Shown here one piece after another: positions 44,179 to 55,309 of a DNA stretch of 64,000 nucleotides; position 1 is the first letter of the stretch, and the number at the start of each line of letters is the position of its first letter. Origin of the DNA: Fragilaria crotonensis (taxonomy: Eukaryota; Bacillariophyta; Fragilariophyceae; Fragilariales; Fragilariaceae); assembly GCA_022925895.1 (NCBI GenBank), contig JAKSYS010000044.1, positions 1 to 64,000 on the forward strand, in the 5' to 3' direction. The translations under genes were made by a program, and so were the position numbers. The notes beneath the pieces are model-generated. The model saw only the letters and a list, made by a program, of their open reading frames with translations, ran no database searches and was not told where the DNA came from.

Positions 44179-47100
44179 GGTAGATAATCGTTCGTTTCAA
44201 GTGCAACTCGCGAGAAGATCTTTTTGTGAGACGTCGGTTAATATGAGCTATGACATGCTAAGGTAGATTTGCTTCTGATTCAGGCTTCGAACTTGGTCCA
44301 CCAACCACCGAACCCTTGGTAATTGTAGGACTTCGTATGTACATAAGTTGTGCAGTACCTGGTACTATGAACCGCGTACATAAAATGCGCCAGAGCACCC
44401 TCCAATACAAGTTAACAGATCGTTCGAAGATGTTCATCGAAGAGCTTCAAACGTCTAAAAGCTGATACTGGCACTGTATTCAGAGTTCGAAATATGCGCA
44501 TAACGGAGACTGGAACTGGAGGACGACGTATGACGTACATGTACGAGTACTCCGAATCTTCGAGCAAACATCGAATATCCGGAGAACGTGCTTGAGACAT
44601 ACAACTTCATAAATAGAAATATAACAGTGTATTACTATTTTTAGGTTTAAGTTCTGAGTATGCATACGACAGATACGGCCTCTCTTGCTCGTTCGCGGGA
44701 TCCAAAGACATGGCAAGCTGGCAAGCAACTACAGAGCATATAACGGTGTTTCCATTGGACGGTAAGTTTTGAGTTAGACACATGCATCCTTGCCTCGTTC
44801 GCGGGATCCAAAGACCTGGCGCAAGTCAAGAAATGAGCGATCTACGACTGTCGCCTGTCGCACAGTACGACATGTTGCGGGTTCTCGGTCCAACATGATC
44901 GGACAACAACGGTAGCTATTACCGGTTGACAATAAATGTGGAGCCGGATGCAACAGGGAACCACTACCGGTAGTTGAGAGAAGATGGTACTACTACCAGT
45001 CAACCAGATGTACCATTAACAGCATGGGCAGGAACTCATCTCCAATTACCTATGGACCTATGGGTACCATTACTACATCTCACTACAAAACAGCCTTCGG
45101 ATTCTAGCTGCAGCACCTCCAGCCATTCCAGCAATGCATGGTGCTGCAGAAGCACTCATGGATGCTGGAAGTTATGAACCCAATTGATTGGAAAGCCCAT
45201 GTGGTTTGCTTGAAGAAAAGACTCTAAAACAAACACATTGCATCAAGTTTCTTGTTAATGGCATCCTGCTCCCAAGCAATGAGGAATGCAAGCCTCCACC
45301 TCTGTGACAAGTAATGCAACTTCTGTCCAGTCTGTGACTACAGCCTGGAATCCTTGTTGTATCCATCATGTGCCCAAGGGTGGAGTGTACTATGCAGTGG
45401 CAACAGACAACATTGGCATTTTGGACGGGATGTGTGTAGAATGGAAGGCAGACCTTTGTCAGATGCAATCTATTTCACACAGCGGCTGCACCAGGGAGGG
45501 GAGAGGTTAATGGAACACATGAACTTGAGGAATTGGTTCAGTCAGCTTGACCATGCGGAACATTACCCAAGAGCGTTTCAACAACTCACCTAATGGCTCC
45601 AAAACACAGTTGGATGGGAGCACATTCTTCAACGGCAAACTTGTCAAAGACAAAGTCGTTCAAAATGTGAGGCCAATCCTGGATTGGCTTGTTAAAATAT
45701 TGGATTTGTGATGATGCATGTCTAGTACTAGATGCTATATGCACAACAAGCAGGTAATGTCTAGGCATAAAGGTAAAATGCCCCTGAGATGGGGAAATTA
45801 GTAGTATAACATGTAAAATTTGAGGTGTAATCTCCAATACTATGCCTCTCTGCATCCAACGACATATCTGGTTGACACCGCGTGGGCACTTAAAACAAAG
45901 CTTTCAGCATCAACCTGATATAGCAATAACAACTTTTTGAATTACTGCGCCTTGTATTCTCTGTATACCAGGTACAATTTGAGTACTTGAATCTGATGCT
46001 AGGGGTATGGGTTTATGGTGATCATGCACTATGACCAGTAGTGTTTATGATTGTAAGAACCTCTTGTTGCTTCTTTGTTTTTGGAACTTTGGCCAGTGTT
46101 TTTGTTGGTGGTGGAAAAACAGCACATTATGATGCTGGTTGTATTGCAACACATTAGATGCCTCCATTGACAACTTCAAAGCGTTGCACTGTCCCCGCTC
46201 TCATGATTTGACAATGATATAGTTTCTTGCTGATGGGCAACCAAGCCCAGGTACATGCTCTGGTATTGCTGCAAGACTGGGGGGCTCCCAACCCAATAGT
46301 TCGATGCAATCTATCTTGATTAGGAGGCATGGCATAAAGTTAAGAAAAATGGCTGGTGGTGGCTTTCTTTGAAAATTATTTAGTTTTGTCTTCAAATAGA
46401 AGGAAAGATTGATCAACTCATCCTGAGAGACACTTCTTGGGAGACGCAAACGAAGGCACAGACTGGCGCATCAGTAAAGGCAGGTGGCAAGCATGAGTCT
46501 TGCAGCAATCACCAGAATGGAGTGCCATCATCAAGATACGCAACAATGAGGAGGCCGGTAAGTGATGTTGATTCAGCTGCCCATGAAACGTACAGAAGAC
46601 ACGATCGTGACAATCGAGTTACAGTTTGTACTCAACCGTCATGCTGGGCCAGCAAGAGATTTGTTTGGATGCTGATGAACAGAAAGGCAAAATCAGAGTG
46701 CAGAACCTCATACCGTTTTGATGAAGCCTAGTGTTCTTAGCATTCAGCATCTCATCCTTACAACGATCGAATAGCACAGTTGCATCTTACGTATTTGAAA
46801 CTTACTTGTTGAAACCTTAAGCAGTGGGACATTTATTCCAATGAATCCAGGCCAAGGAACTAGGACGAACAGTGGAAGTGGTACACAATGAGAACAGTCA
46901 CTTGGCGAGCGCATGATGGACAATGGACAGTCCTCTGGCAACGCACAAAAGCTCCTCCTACCTTGCCAGGCTTGTCCGTGATTGTTATACTCTCCATAAA
47001 TGCTCCATTCGCAGAAACCACAGAAGGAACAATTCCTCCAACTTATATGGCATGTGTTGAGAGTGGAGAGGACAACTGTCCTCGTGAGGAGCACTCGAGA

Positions 47101-47628
47101 ACATCAGAGATCCCAATCTGCAGCGTGTCCTCTTAGATTTAGTGCAAGGTTGTTGCAAAACAATTTGTATTCGAGGCAAGCGCAAAAATATGAATCGTAA
47201 GGGCAACTGGAGATAGATGGTAATCCACTTCTTTCAGAGTGGTTGGGAAAAACGGCTATGCATTTGGAATGTCGAGACAAGGAATCAAGGTCCCATGTTG
47301 TGGACTCCAGTTCCCGAGCCCAGGCTGAATGATAGAAAGTCGAATGGACGGTATGACCCAGTGCACATGAGCTTTTTCATTGCGAGCAGGTCGCCACACA
47401 CTGTGGCAGTTGGTTCACTCCAATCTGGCAGCAACGCTGCGCGAATATGTCGCCTTGAAACCGCTACGGTGGTCTAGTTGGCTTGTTGGAAGTGTGGCGT
47501 CGGCTGACATGCCACAACGCAATTGAGTTTTCAATCATCCCGAAGAAGAAAGGCATACCATGCATTTAAAAGCATCTACTATGTCTCACATCTTAATGAA
47601 TGCACATACATCATCGTCGCAACAGGTT
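44179..47628. other. 3.4 kb gene-poor DNA, probable decayed mobile DNA
   Basis: Only short, broken frames are found. Near 45350-45620 a plus-strand reading with stops is protein-like (YFTQRLHQGGERLMEHM, then WLQNTVGWEHIL), which suggests a relic of a transposon protein of undetermined family. Further fragments lie at 46522-46731 and 46888-47200. The palindrome CTACCGGTAG is at 44964-44973, in the TAC-rich block 44880-45010. I cannot define ends or target duplications. Confidence 0.4.
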
Positions 47629-48426
47629 TCAAGAGAAGAAAACGTATGCTGCACATACCAAAGCAAGCACTCCTTGAAGAAGCGCCGGTGCGGCATGTAC
47701 GGAATCACCTCCTAACATGGAAATAGTGTCAGCACCTGATCGAAGGGTGAAGAGAATGGCTCCTGCCAATGCTGCCTGCTTCGCAAGCCCTCCGCCAAGC
47801 ACCTTCATTATAGGATCGGAATCCATGCTATTCTGAGCCTGTCTCAACTGCTCGACAGCTTGTTCGACTTCAGCGGTTTCTCGATTGACTTTGCGAATCA
47901 TCTGCACCATCGCATCTTCTGCCTGATCCATGCGAGCTCGATCACTCTTCGTAGCTGCTTGCGTCTTGGCAACACTCTTTTCAGCACTTTCTCTGGCGAA
48001 TTCTTCTTGTTCGATTCTGATCTCATCCAACGCAGCCTTGAGATCGAGAGACGCCTTCTCGAAAATCTGGACAATTTCTTTTTTCAGTGTCCCATCCTCC
48101 ATGATGTTCAAGTTGCCATCACCGAGCAATTCAGGTGGAAAATTGTCTTGCACTGACTTGACACTCTCGGCAAGTGCCTTATTGAGTAATTTGTCGATGC
48201 CTTCCTCGGAAGGTACAGCAGTGTCTGCAATTGAATCTATTTCAAGGATGAGATCGTTGCCTTCATCGTGGATTTCGTCGAAGGCGCTTTGGCCAACCTT
48301 GGGCTCATTTACAACGCTCTGCAGTGACGTCCTACTAGATGTTCGTTCCTTAACGAAGCATCTAATTGGAGTAAAGGATTCCACAGAAGACAACAGCGAT
48401 GCGCACAGGAAAATTGCCTGAAGCAT
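47629..48426 (-). CDS. plastid-targeted coiled-coil membrane protein, unrecognised
   Basis: A 265-residue protein. The N terminus is a signal peptide (MLQAIFLCASLLSSVESF) followed by TPIRCFVKERTSSRTSLQS, a basic Ser/Arg-rich transit-like stretch. The SVESFTP junction is a looser version of the diatom ASAFAP context, with Phe at the key position. Residues 60-200 are acidic and helical with a long coiled coil (LKAALDEIRIEQEEFARESA onward). The C terminus has two hydrophobic segments (LAGAILFTLRSGADTISM and ALLQGVLALVCAAYVFF), so it probably sits in a plastid membrane. The function is unknown. Confidence 0.68.
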   Translation of the reverse strand: MLQAIFLCASLLSSVESFTPIRCFVKERTSSRTSLQSVVNEPKVGQSAFDEIHDEGNDLILEIDSIADTAVPSEEGIDKLLNKALAESVKSVQDNFPPELLGDGNLNIMEDGTLKKEIVQIFEKASLDLKAALDEIRIEQEEFARESAEKSVAKTQAATKSDRARMDQAEDAMVQMIRKVNRETAEVEQAVEQLRQAQNSMDSDPIMKVLGGGLAKQAALAGAILFTLRSGADTISMLGGDSVHAAPALLQGVLALVCAAYVFFS

Positions 48427-49155
48427 GCCTAATGAGTACTCCGAATCAAAGGTAAAAGGTTAATTGAAATGGAACGCGTCTTTGTATTGGAAACTTGGGT
48501 TTTGACTTCTTACTGCTGATGCTTCTGAGTTTTCATGGCCTCAACTTCAACGGCGAACCCAGCAAGGATTTCGATGTGCGAAGTGCCAAGGCCACAGCAG
48601 TTGCTGATGGCCGTCTCTTGACAAACCTCGCGACCATTGACAGACGTTGCGCGTGTCTGGTGGCCGACAGTACCAGTACTTGTACCACGAATCAGGTTCA
48701 GCAGCTGGAGACTGGATAGCTGGATAGCGCGACAACTGAAGAACACACTACAAGTACCGAGAGATACTCCGAATGCCGTAGGTTCTACTGTATGTCTTGT
48801 TTCTACTGTACTGGTAAGAGATTCTACAGTACCTGCCAAGCAAGTATCCAGTACTCTGAAGTGTTCGGACAAATGCATACATCATGGGACTATCGGCCTT
48901 GAATCGTCATTCTCCGAACGGGATGAACGGGGGAAAGAGCACCTTTGAGAGCGGGATAGAGAGTGCTAACGCATTGAAACAGCATCGATCTGCATTCTTC
49001 ATCGGAAACAGAAAGACATCGTTACGTAGCCTAGACGAATACTGATGTGCAAGAAGCACAGTTACTGTTACCCTGAATGCGCCAGTATTTCACGAAGAAG
49101 GGCAACGCAAGCTTACGCAGTGGCATCATCACATACTGCGGCAATCAAACGACTT
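48427..49155. other. intergenic, TAC-rich, no gene seen
   Basis: The stretch 48660-48860 is rich in GTAC/TCTACTGTAC words. No supported coding frame. Confidence 0.5.
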
Positions 49156-49752
49156 TTAGGCGCTCTCACTATCAACTTCATTCAAGTCTTGCCCTGCCTT
49201 CTTAACGTCGTTGAAGTAATCTCGCACAGGGTTTGACATGCCTTGCTCCCCCCAAATCGTTTCTATAGCCCGATTGGCCGAAGCAATCATGTCTTCAACC
49301 AGCTGTCTTTCATCCTCGGGAACATCGACGTTAAACAAGTCGGAATCCATTTCCCCGGTCGACAATGATGTCATGTCACCCATCGTTTCCGTGTAGAGCT
49401 CAAAGGCTACTTGCTCACTGATTAAAAAGTCGTCCTCGCTGACATCATCGCTCCACTTTCCCCATTCGTCGATTTCGTCCACATTTTGCAGATCTCGAGC
49501 AAAGGCTGCATAGGCAGCGTTTGTTACAGCGTCGTCTTGGTCTTCGTTCCCAAAGGCTGCCAGAAGGTCCTTCTCGAACTGGCCGAGTTCGTCGGGTCCG
49601 CCGTTTAGTAGCGGTTCATCAGGAGGCTGGTCGGACGAAAAGATTACATTTACCAACGGTGAGTCAAAACCTATTCTTGGCGACGCGAAAGCTGATGATA
49701 GTTGGACCTCTAGTAAGAAGGAGAGAGTGGCTATAACGGGTCGGGGCATCAT
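49156..49752 (-). CDS. plastid-targeted acidic protein, unrecognised
   Basis: The frame opens at 49809, but the first 19 codons are hydrophilic; the ATG at 49752 puts a signal peptide (MMPRPVIATLSFLLEVQLSSAFASPR) at the N terminus, with SSAFAS matching the diatom plastid-targeting ASAFAP motif. I therefore chose 49752, giving 198 residues. The mature part is very acidic and mostly helical (ELGQFEKDLLAAFGNEDQDD, VPEDERQLVEDMIASANRAI), with no membrane span. No known domain is recognised. It is probably a soluble plastid stroma protein. Single exon. Confidence 0.7.
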   Translation of the reverse strand: MMPRPVIATLSFLLEVQLSSAFASPRIGFDSPLVNVIFSSDQPPDEPLLNGGPDELGQFEKDLLAAFGNEDQDDAVTNAAYAAFARDLQNVDEIDEWGKWSDDVSEDDFLISEQVAFELYTETMGDMTSLSTGEMDSDLFNVDVPEDERQLVEDMIASANRAIETIWGEQGMSNPVRDYFNDVKKAGQDLNEVDSESA

Positions 49753-49968
49753 CGTGCTGGGTTGATGTGTTGGGTTGAAAGCTGACGTTTTGAGTTTGTC
49801 CCGAGTCAAGTCCCGAGTCCCGATCCTCGAGATCTTTCTTTAGCAGCTCCCGGAACCGTTAGAATGCCAGTAATAACCGGATATGTCAGTACAGAACTAC
49901 GAAGTAGTCGTACTGTAACTCCTTTGCGAGTATGGACATCTATGCATACAGAGAATTTAGGCACATGA

Positions 49969-50250
49969 ACACCATACACCATACACCATACACCATACAC
50001 CATACACCATACACCATACACCATACACCATACACCATACACCATACACCATACACCATACACCATACACCATACACCATACACCATACACCATACACCA
50101 TACACCATACACCATACACCATACACCATACACCATACACCATACACCATACACCATACACCATACACCATACACCATACACCATACACCATACACCATA
50201 CACCATACACCATACACCATACACCATACACCATACACCATACACCATAC
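49969..50250. repeat. perfect heptamer minisatellite (ACACCAT)40
   Basis: Forty uninterrupted copies of ACACCAT plus two bases; I see no variant unit. Because 7 is not a multiple of 3 and the unit contains no stop triplet in any register, all frames on both strands stay open and give false proteins (YTIHHTP or GVWCMVY repeats). It lies between the plastid-targeted gene and ARP4. Confidence 0.97.
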
Positions 50251-50723
50251 CTCGTAGTGGGTAGCAAGTAGCAACAGTCGTGCTGGTACTATGCATAGGA
50301 CCGAGTGAGTCCGATTAGGTTTCACCAATTTGACGTCAGCGCCCACGTCACAGTACTGATGTCGTCACGTTCAACGTACTGACATACAGTACTACAGTAA
50401 GACAGTTGTGGGTCTAGAGTCTACCGGTAGACTCTATGTAGAGACTCCAAGCTCCAAGTATCAGAGACGTCAGGGGCTGGCCAGCGCGGGCCGGGGCCCG
50501 GGGCTCGAACTTGGCCGTACAGCATTCTGTACGGTGTGCGGTCGGGGTTCGTGCAGATTTTTGATAGAGGTCATGCACGCAACAGATGCTGTGAGCTGTG
50601 ATGATAGAGTGAGGTGGGAAAGTTGAATTCCTTGGCACTGTCGGCCGCTCTGTCACGCCCATCACTTCTTCATCCCGTGTTCTGTTCATCAGAGTCAGCT
50701 TTGACAAGAGAACAACCCGTAAT
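50251..50723. other. intergenic upstream of ARP4
   Basis: Contains a 20-base palindrome at 50416-50435 and a G+C-rich stretch near 50477-50505. The last 100 bases are the probable ARP4 leader. No gene seen. Confidence 0.5.
50416..50435. repeat. 20-base perfect palindrome around CTACCGGTAG
   Basis: AGAGTCTACCGGTAGACTCT, the longest extension of the recurring intergenic palindrome in this window. Confidence 0.9.
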
Positions 50724-52130
50724 ATGTACTGCGGTGACGAAACTGGAGCGTTCATAGGAGATATTGGCTCCCATACATCACGATTTGGCTATGGAGGTGA
50801 AGATCACCCCAAGCATGTTGCACCGTCATGCATGGCAACGAAATCTGGCAAAAACTACATACCGTCATCGTGCTACAATCACCACGACAACTTAAAGCCA
50901 ATATATCGCATGGCTTCTAGTGAAGAACCCATTGTTGATCCAAGCACTTTTCTAAACGCAGGCGATGTGATTGAAAACTGGGATGCATTGGAGCACGCAT
51001 GGCAACATAGTTTTGATGTTTTACGGGTGCGAGACCGGTACAAGCACACCACGGGTAAGGGAACTCGTCAAGCTCCTCGGGAAGGAGTTCCAAGTAGCAG
51101 TACCATTCGCTCTTCCTTACCAGAAGAGCGTTTGGTGCATCCCATTCTGGCGGTCCGACAGGGATACTCACATATCATGGGCTGCGCCGATGATAAAGCG
51201 ACCGAACGCAAAGAACTGGAAAAATACACAGAGCTCATGTTCGAAAGTCTACAAGCTGATTCATGTTTCATTGCTCCATCGCCGATGTTGGCTGCCTTCT
51301 CGCACGGTCGACAAACCTGCCTGGTTGTTGACCTCGGGGCAAGTGGCTGTCGTGTCACGCCTGTCGTCGACGGGCTCCTTTTGAAACAAGCTCAACGACG
51401 CAATGGGCGAGGTGGCGATTGGCTCTCAAACGTTACTTGGAAAGCCATGCTGGAAGACAAGGTTACTGTCATCCCGCGGTATCGATTGCGTTGTTCAAAC
51501 CCGGCGCCGTCTCCTATAATGACCCAGTGGGCCATGCGAGACTTGATGTTTGAATTTCGAACCTCCGATCACGTATCCTTGCAGACATGGCGCTACGGAG
51601 TGTACACAACACCCTTCGTTGCAAAACACGAGGAGGAATCACCAGATGAATCTGATAATCCTATTTCCTATGAACTACCGGACGGAACTCTGGTGAATCT
51701 GGAGACAGCGATAGGGCATGATTTGAAGCGCTCACCGGAGCTTTTGTTTTCTGATGACGTTCCCTTCGTGGCTCCAAATGCTACTAGTGAGCATGCCACT
51801 ACTTGCAATCTGCCACTGCATCGTCTGATTCATGATTCGTTATCCGCGGTTGGTGACGCTGACATTCGCAAAGAATTGTGCTCCAACATTGTGTTGGTTG
51901 GAGGCACGTCTTTACTGCCTAACATGGAACAACGACTTTCCTACGAAATTTCTGGAATCATATCAGGTAAATGCAAGATTGTTGCAAGTAAGTTCCCCGT
52001 TGAGCGATCACAGGCCTCGTTCATCGGTGGTTCCGTCTTGACTTCCTTGGGAAGTTTTCAGCAACTGTGGTTGAGTCGAAAAGAATATGAGGACTATGGA
52101 GCAGCTCTAGCCATCCAGCGATTTCCATAG
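50724..52130 (+). CDS. ARP4: actin-related protein 4 (ARP4/BAF53 type)
   Basis: A single-exon 468-residue actin-fold protein. It begins MYCGDETGAFIGDIGSHTSRFGYGGEDHPK, closely following the ARP4/BAF53 start (YGGDEVGALVFDIGS). The second phosphate loop is LVVDLGASGCRVTPVVDG near 194, and the C-terminal adenosine motif is NIVLVGGTSLLPNMEQRL near 390, followed by ERSQASFIGGSVLTSLGSF and YEDYGAALAIQRFP. ARP4 is a shared nuclear subunit of INO80, SWR1, NuA4 and SWI/SNF-type chromatin complexes, where it pairs with actin on the HSA helix. Insertions relative to actin near 125-140 and 315-350 are usual for this class. Confidence 0.88.
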   Translation: MYCGDETGAFIGDIGSHTSRFGYGGEDHPKHVAPSCMATKSGKNYIPSSCYNHHDNLKPIYRMASSEEPIVDPSTFLNAGDVIENWDALEHAWQHSFDVLRVRDRYKHTTGKGTRQAPREGVPSSSTIRSSLPEERLVHPILAVRQGYSHIMGCADDKATERKELEKYTELMFESLQADSCFIAPSPMLAAFSHGRQTCLVVDLGASGCRVTPVVDGLLLKQAQRRNGRGGDWLSNVTWKAMLEDKVTVIPRYRLRCSNPAPSPIMTQWAMRDLMFEFRTSDHVSLQTWRYGVYTTPFVAKHEEESPDESDNPISYELPDGTLVNLETAIGHDLKRSPELLFSDDVPFVAPNATSEHATTCNLPLHRLIHDSLSAVGDADIRKELCSNIVLVGGTSLLPNMEQRLSYEISGIISGKCKIVASKFPVERSQASFIGGSVLTSLGSFQQLWLSRKEYEDYGAALAIQRFP

Positions 52131-52500
52131 CTTAGACATCTAGAGGCCTATTGTCACAGTTCCCATTTCTCAGATGTTGCGAATCAGGTGTATAGCAGTT
52201 GGGAGCAACAACATCAAATATACTTGGGCAAGACTCATCCAATCCCACACGACACTATGGGAAATTAAAAGTTCAATTTAACTTATATTTAACGCTTGCA
52301 CTTTAAGACTCCGTTTCCATGAACGGCTTTCTCGTACTCCGAGGACTTCAGTATGCACAACTCGCATGTGTATGTGACGCGTACGTTTATACACGATTTT
52401 TTTTTCGTTCACGTTTTTGTCCGTGGAGGCAAGCTGCCTTGGAGACAAGTTAAAACCAGTTCACAAAAAAAGGGATTTGTAGCATCCGCGCTGGAAAGAA
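52131..52500. other. intergenic between ARP4 and BAR genes
   Basis: The 3' flank of ARP4 and leader of the next gene, on the same strand. A T run of 9 lies near 52400. Nothing else seen. Confidence 0.5.
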
Positions 52501-54168
52501 ATGGCGCCAAAAGCACGTGTTGCGGTCCGTATCAAGGAAGCCGTCAGTGGCGGCAAATCCCACAATCGTAGCGTCGACTTGGACGCTCTCACTCAGCGTT
52601 TCCATGTGATGAGGAAGAAGCTGGCCCTTTTGCTGAATGCGCTTCGTAGACATCAATCTCTCATCGCTGAAATGTCCAAATCGCGAACTAATGTAAGTGC
52701 AGGTAGCGTTCTACGTTGACCGGATATGGCATTGCAAATCATGGAAAAATTTCGTTCCATCACGATCACGACCATTCTCAAGCTTTTGACTTCGTTCACC
52801 GCGACACCTCAGTTGGCTCTTCAAGTCTCTGCGTTGACTGAGAATACGCCAATGCATGGCTGTGGAGGTGCTCTTGGCGGAAGTTCCGTCTCGTACGCGG
52901 CAATTAATCAGCGTGTGGCGTCCAGCACTAGCGGATACGCTGACAAGTACGACAAGTTCGTCGTTGACTACGTCGTTGAATGGGACAAGGTTCTCACGAC
53001 CAGAGTCTCTGCTGGTCTCAAGACTACTGAGGGTCTCCGACGTGATTTGGATCATTACCAAAAAAAGGTGGAAGAAATGCGCGTCCAATCGAACAAAGTG
53101 ATGGCCAAGGGGAAGATTGTCGACGAAAAGACTACAGAGAGACTCAAACGAAACGAGGAAAAGCTCGTCCAGGCCAAGGAATCCTTCAACAAGGCTGCTC
53201 GCGATATGTGTATGCTCTTGGAGGAAACGACAGATCGATCGTGGAAGGACTTGCACCCAATTTTGGTCAAGATGGCGCAGTTCGACATGACGCTCGCCAG
53301 CGATGAAGCCAAAGGACTCGCCGAAATGGACTCTATTGTTACTGCTCTCAAGGGTTTAGCGGGGTCGAATGACCTTAAATCATCTGGACGTCTCAAGGAG
53401 TTGGCTGCTCAGGAAGCAAGCCTGCTATACACAGGGAACAACTCGGGGACTGTGTCGCTTACTAATGGCGATGTATCTACCCAGATTGAAGGCATGGGCT
53501 CTAGCATGGGATCGGGATCAGGCTCGTTCGGTGAGACCTCTTTACCACCGGGCAGCGTTGCTCCTCAGGGTATGGGTGGTTTTCCTGTTCGAATCGTGGA
53601 ACCGTCGCCGTCACCTGGCATGTCAAGGGATTTGGTAGTCTCGCCACCAACGAGCGGCAATTCCACGTGGGCGAATTCATTCCCAACGCCTACAACGTCT
53701 GAAATGTTATCGGCGGCCGGCAGTGCTGCTCCACCACCCACGCTTGATCAAATTGAGGCAGTTGGCGGGTTGTATCAGAGTATTTCGTTGGAATCATTTG
53801 GATCAAGTCGATCAGGCAGCGTCGCTCCGCCTCCGTTTTCTCCACCTCCTCCACCTCCACCTGATACGTCGCCAGCCCAGCCAAGCTACCCTCCATTTTC
53901 TCCACCTCCTCCACCTGAGATGTCGCCAGCCCAGCCAAGCTACCAATTCTATAGCAGCATGACTTCGCCGCAAGCCAACTCTTGGTCCGCCCCTCCACCA
54001 GTGAATCCCACTTATGGCGGCACTCCCTCACAATTTTATTCAACCTCAAACTCGAGTCCTTTTGACCGCCCAACTACCTACGGGATGCCATCCCCTGTCA
54101 ACTCGAACTCAAATTCGTTTGGTCCACCTCCCGGAGGCTATCCACCCACCAATCCGTTTGCGTACTAG
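52501..54168 (+). CDS. BAR-domain protein with proline-rich C terminus (amphiphysin-like)
   Basis: Two exons: 52501-52692 and 52813-54168, with a 120-base GTAAGT...CCTCAG intron in phase 0. The product is 515 residues. Residues about 15-245 form a long charged helical domain of BAR type (VDLDALTQRFHVMRKKLALL, YDKFVVDYVVEWDKVLTTRV, LEETTDRSWKDLHPILVKM). BAR dimers bind and curve membranes during endocytosis and trafficking. After about 290 the chain is Ser/Gly/Pro-rich, with repeated PPFSPPPPPP and TSPAQPSYPPFS units that could bind SH3 or profilin-type partners. No SH3 domain is present. The second exon stays open upstream to 52726, inside the intron; splicing is preferred because the donor and acceptor are strong and join the helical domain. 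Confidence 0.82.
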
Positions 54169-55279
54169 TGTACCGCACGTGTGGTGGTGATGGCCACCGC
54201 GTCGTAGCTACGTAACACGATCTTAAATCCATATCTTCTCTATCTGGAAGTAGTCGCAGCGACGCCTCGCTCTGCACTGCGTACCTATGTGTTCACATTA
54301 AATTCTGTTGTTGTAGAGTCTCAGTAACATCTACGCAAGTCTAATAACAGCTCAAGATACCACAAATATAAGTACTTGTACTACAGTATGGTAGTCGTTT
54401 TAGGTAAAACCAGTGTCAACGTACCAAACATGATGGATCAGCATCAGAGCAATGAATCCATTGGATCGAAGTTCATCTGTGTCATAAGATGTGAAGAAAG
54501 ATTTCAGCAAATCAGTGCAGAGAATAATCAACTGTCAACGGTGGCACCCCACAAGCAGTTCCTACTAAAACACATCCATTGTTCACCAGAAGGGATTACC
54601 ATCAGAACTGGAACTGCAAGAAATGCAGTTAAAATCACTCACTAACTCTCCAAACAGAGCAAGAAAAGAATAACAATTGTACTGGTGGTTTCCCAATGCC
54701 AGAATGGGAAACAGTTGTGCCTTTGTATTAGCTAGGCCATTGGGGAAGTCTATCAAGTAAATGCAAACTGTTCACTGCAGAACAAACAGGGTATGATGAC
54801 AGTATTGTAGTAACATGCACGACAACCAACATTTCTGGTGCAGAATTCTTTGAATCAGGAAAAGCTTTTAAGAGTATTTAGTATGGATCTGGTTGCAGAA
54901 TAGGAATTCCTACGGATCGCGTCCAACATTCAAGAAAACATTGCAAAAGAAACACATGGGCACAAACTCCTCCTACGAATGAGGAAGAATGGATTGCCGC
55001 GAACACCAAGGTCAGCAAGAGCTTGCTTCCTTTGTAAATGTTGTGCTACTGTTACTTGAAATGTATGTGGAAGTTGGAAGTATCCCGTACGATTCGTCGA
55101 GATCTCAAACATCTCAACAGATGCAGCCGAGCAAGTTTTCTCCAAAGGTTCTAATAGCAAAACAATTATAATATGCAGCCGATTTTAGTCAAAATCCGGG
55201 TGTAGGCAGTAAGGCAGGACCTTTCTGTTATGTGTGCCCTATGCTCTATGCATACTTCTCGTCGTTAACATACTTGCTA

Positions 55280-55309
55280 GCTCCAATGCGGCGGTTCGAG
55301 TGCACACGG
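55280..55309 (+). repeat. B-box-like repeat, copy 3
   Basis: 30 bases identical to the inverted copy 2 at 33161-33190, including GCTCCAATGCGGCGGTTCGA. Confidence 0.8.

Noticed and set aside
49806-50346. Several overlapping long frames on both strands made of YTIHHTP or GVWCMVY repeats
   Set aside because: They are produced by the stop-free 7-base tandem array, not by a gene.
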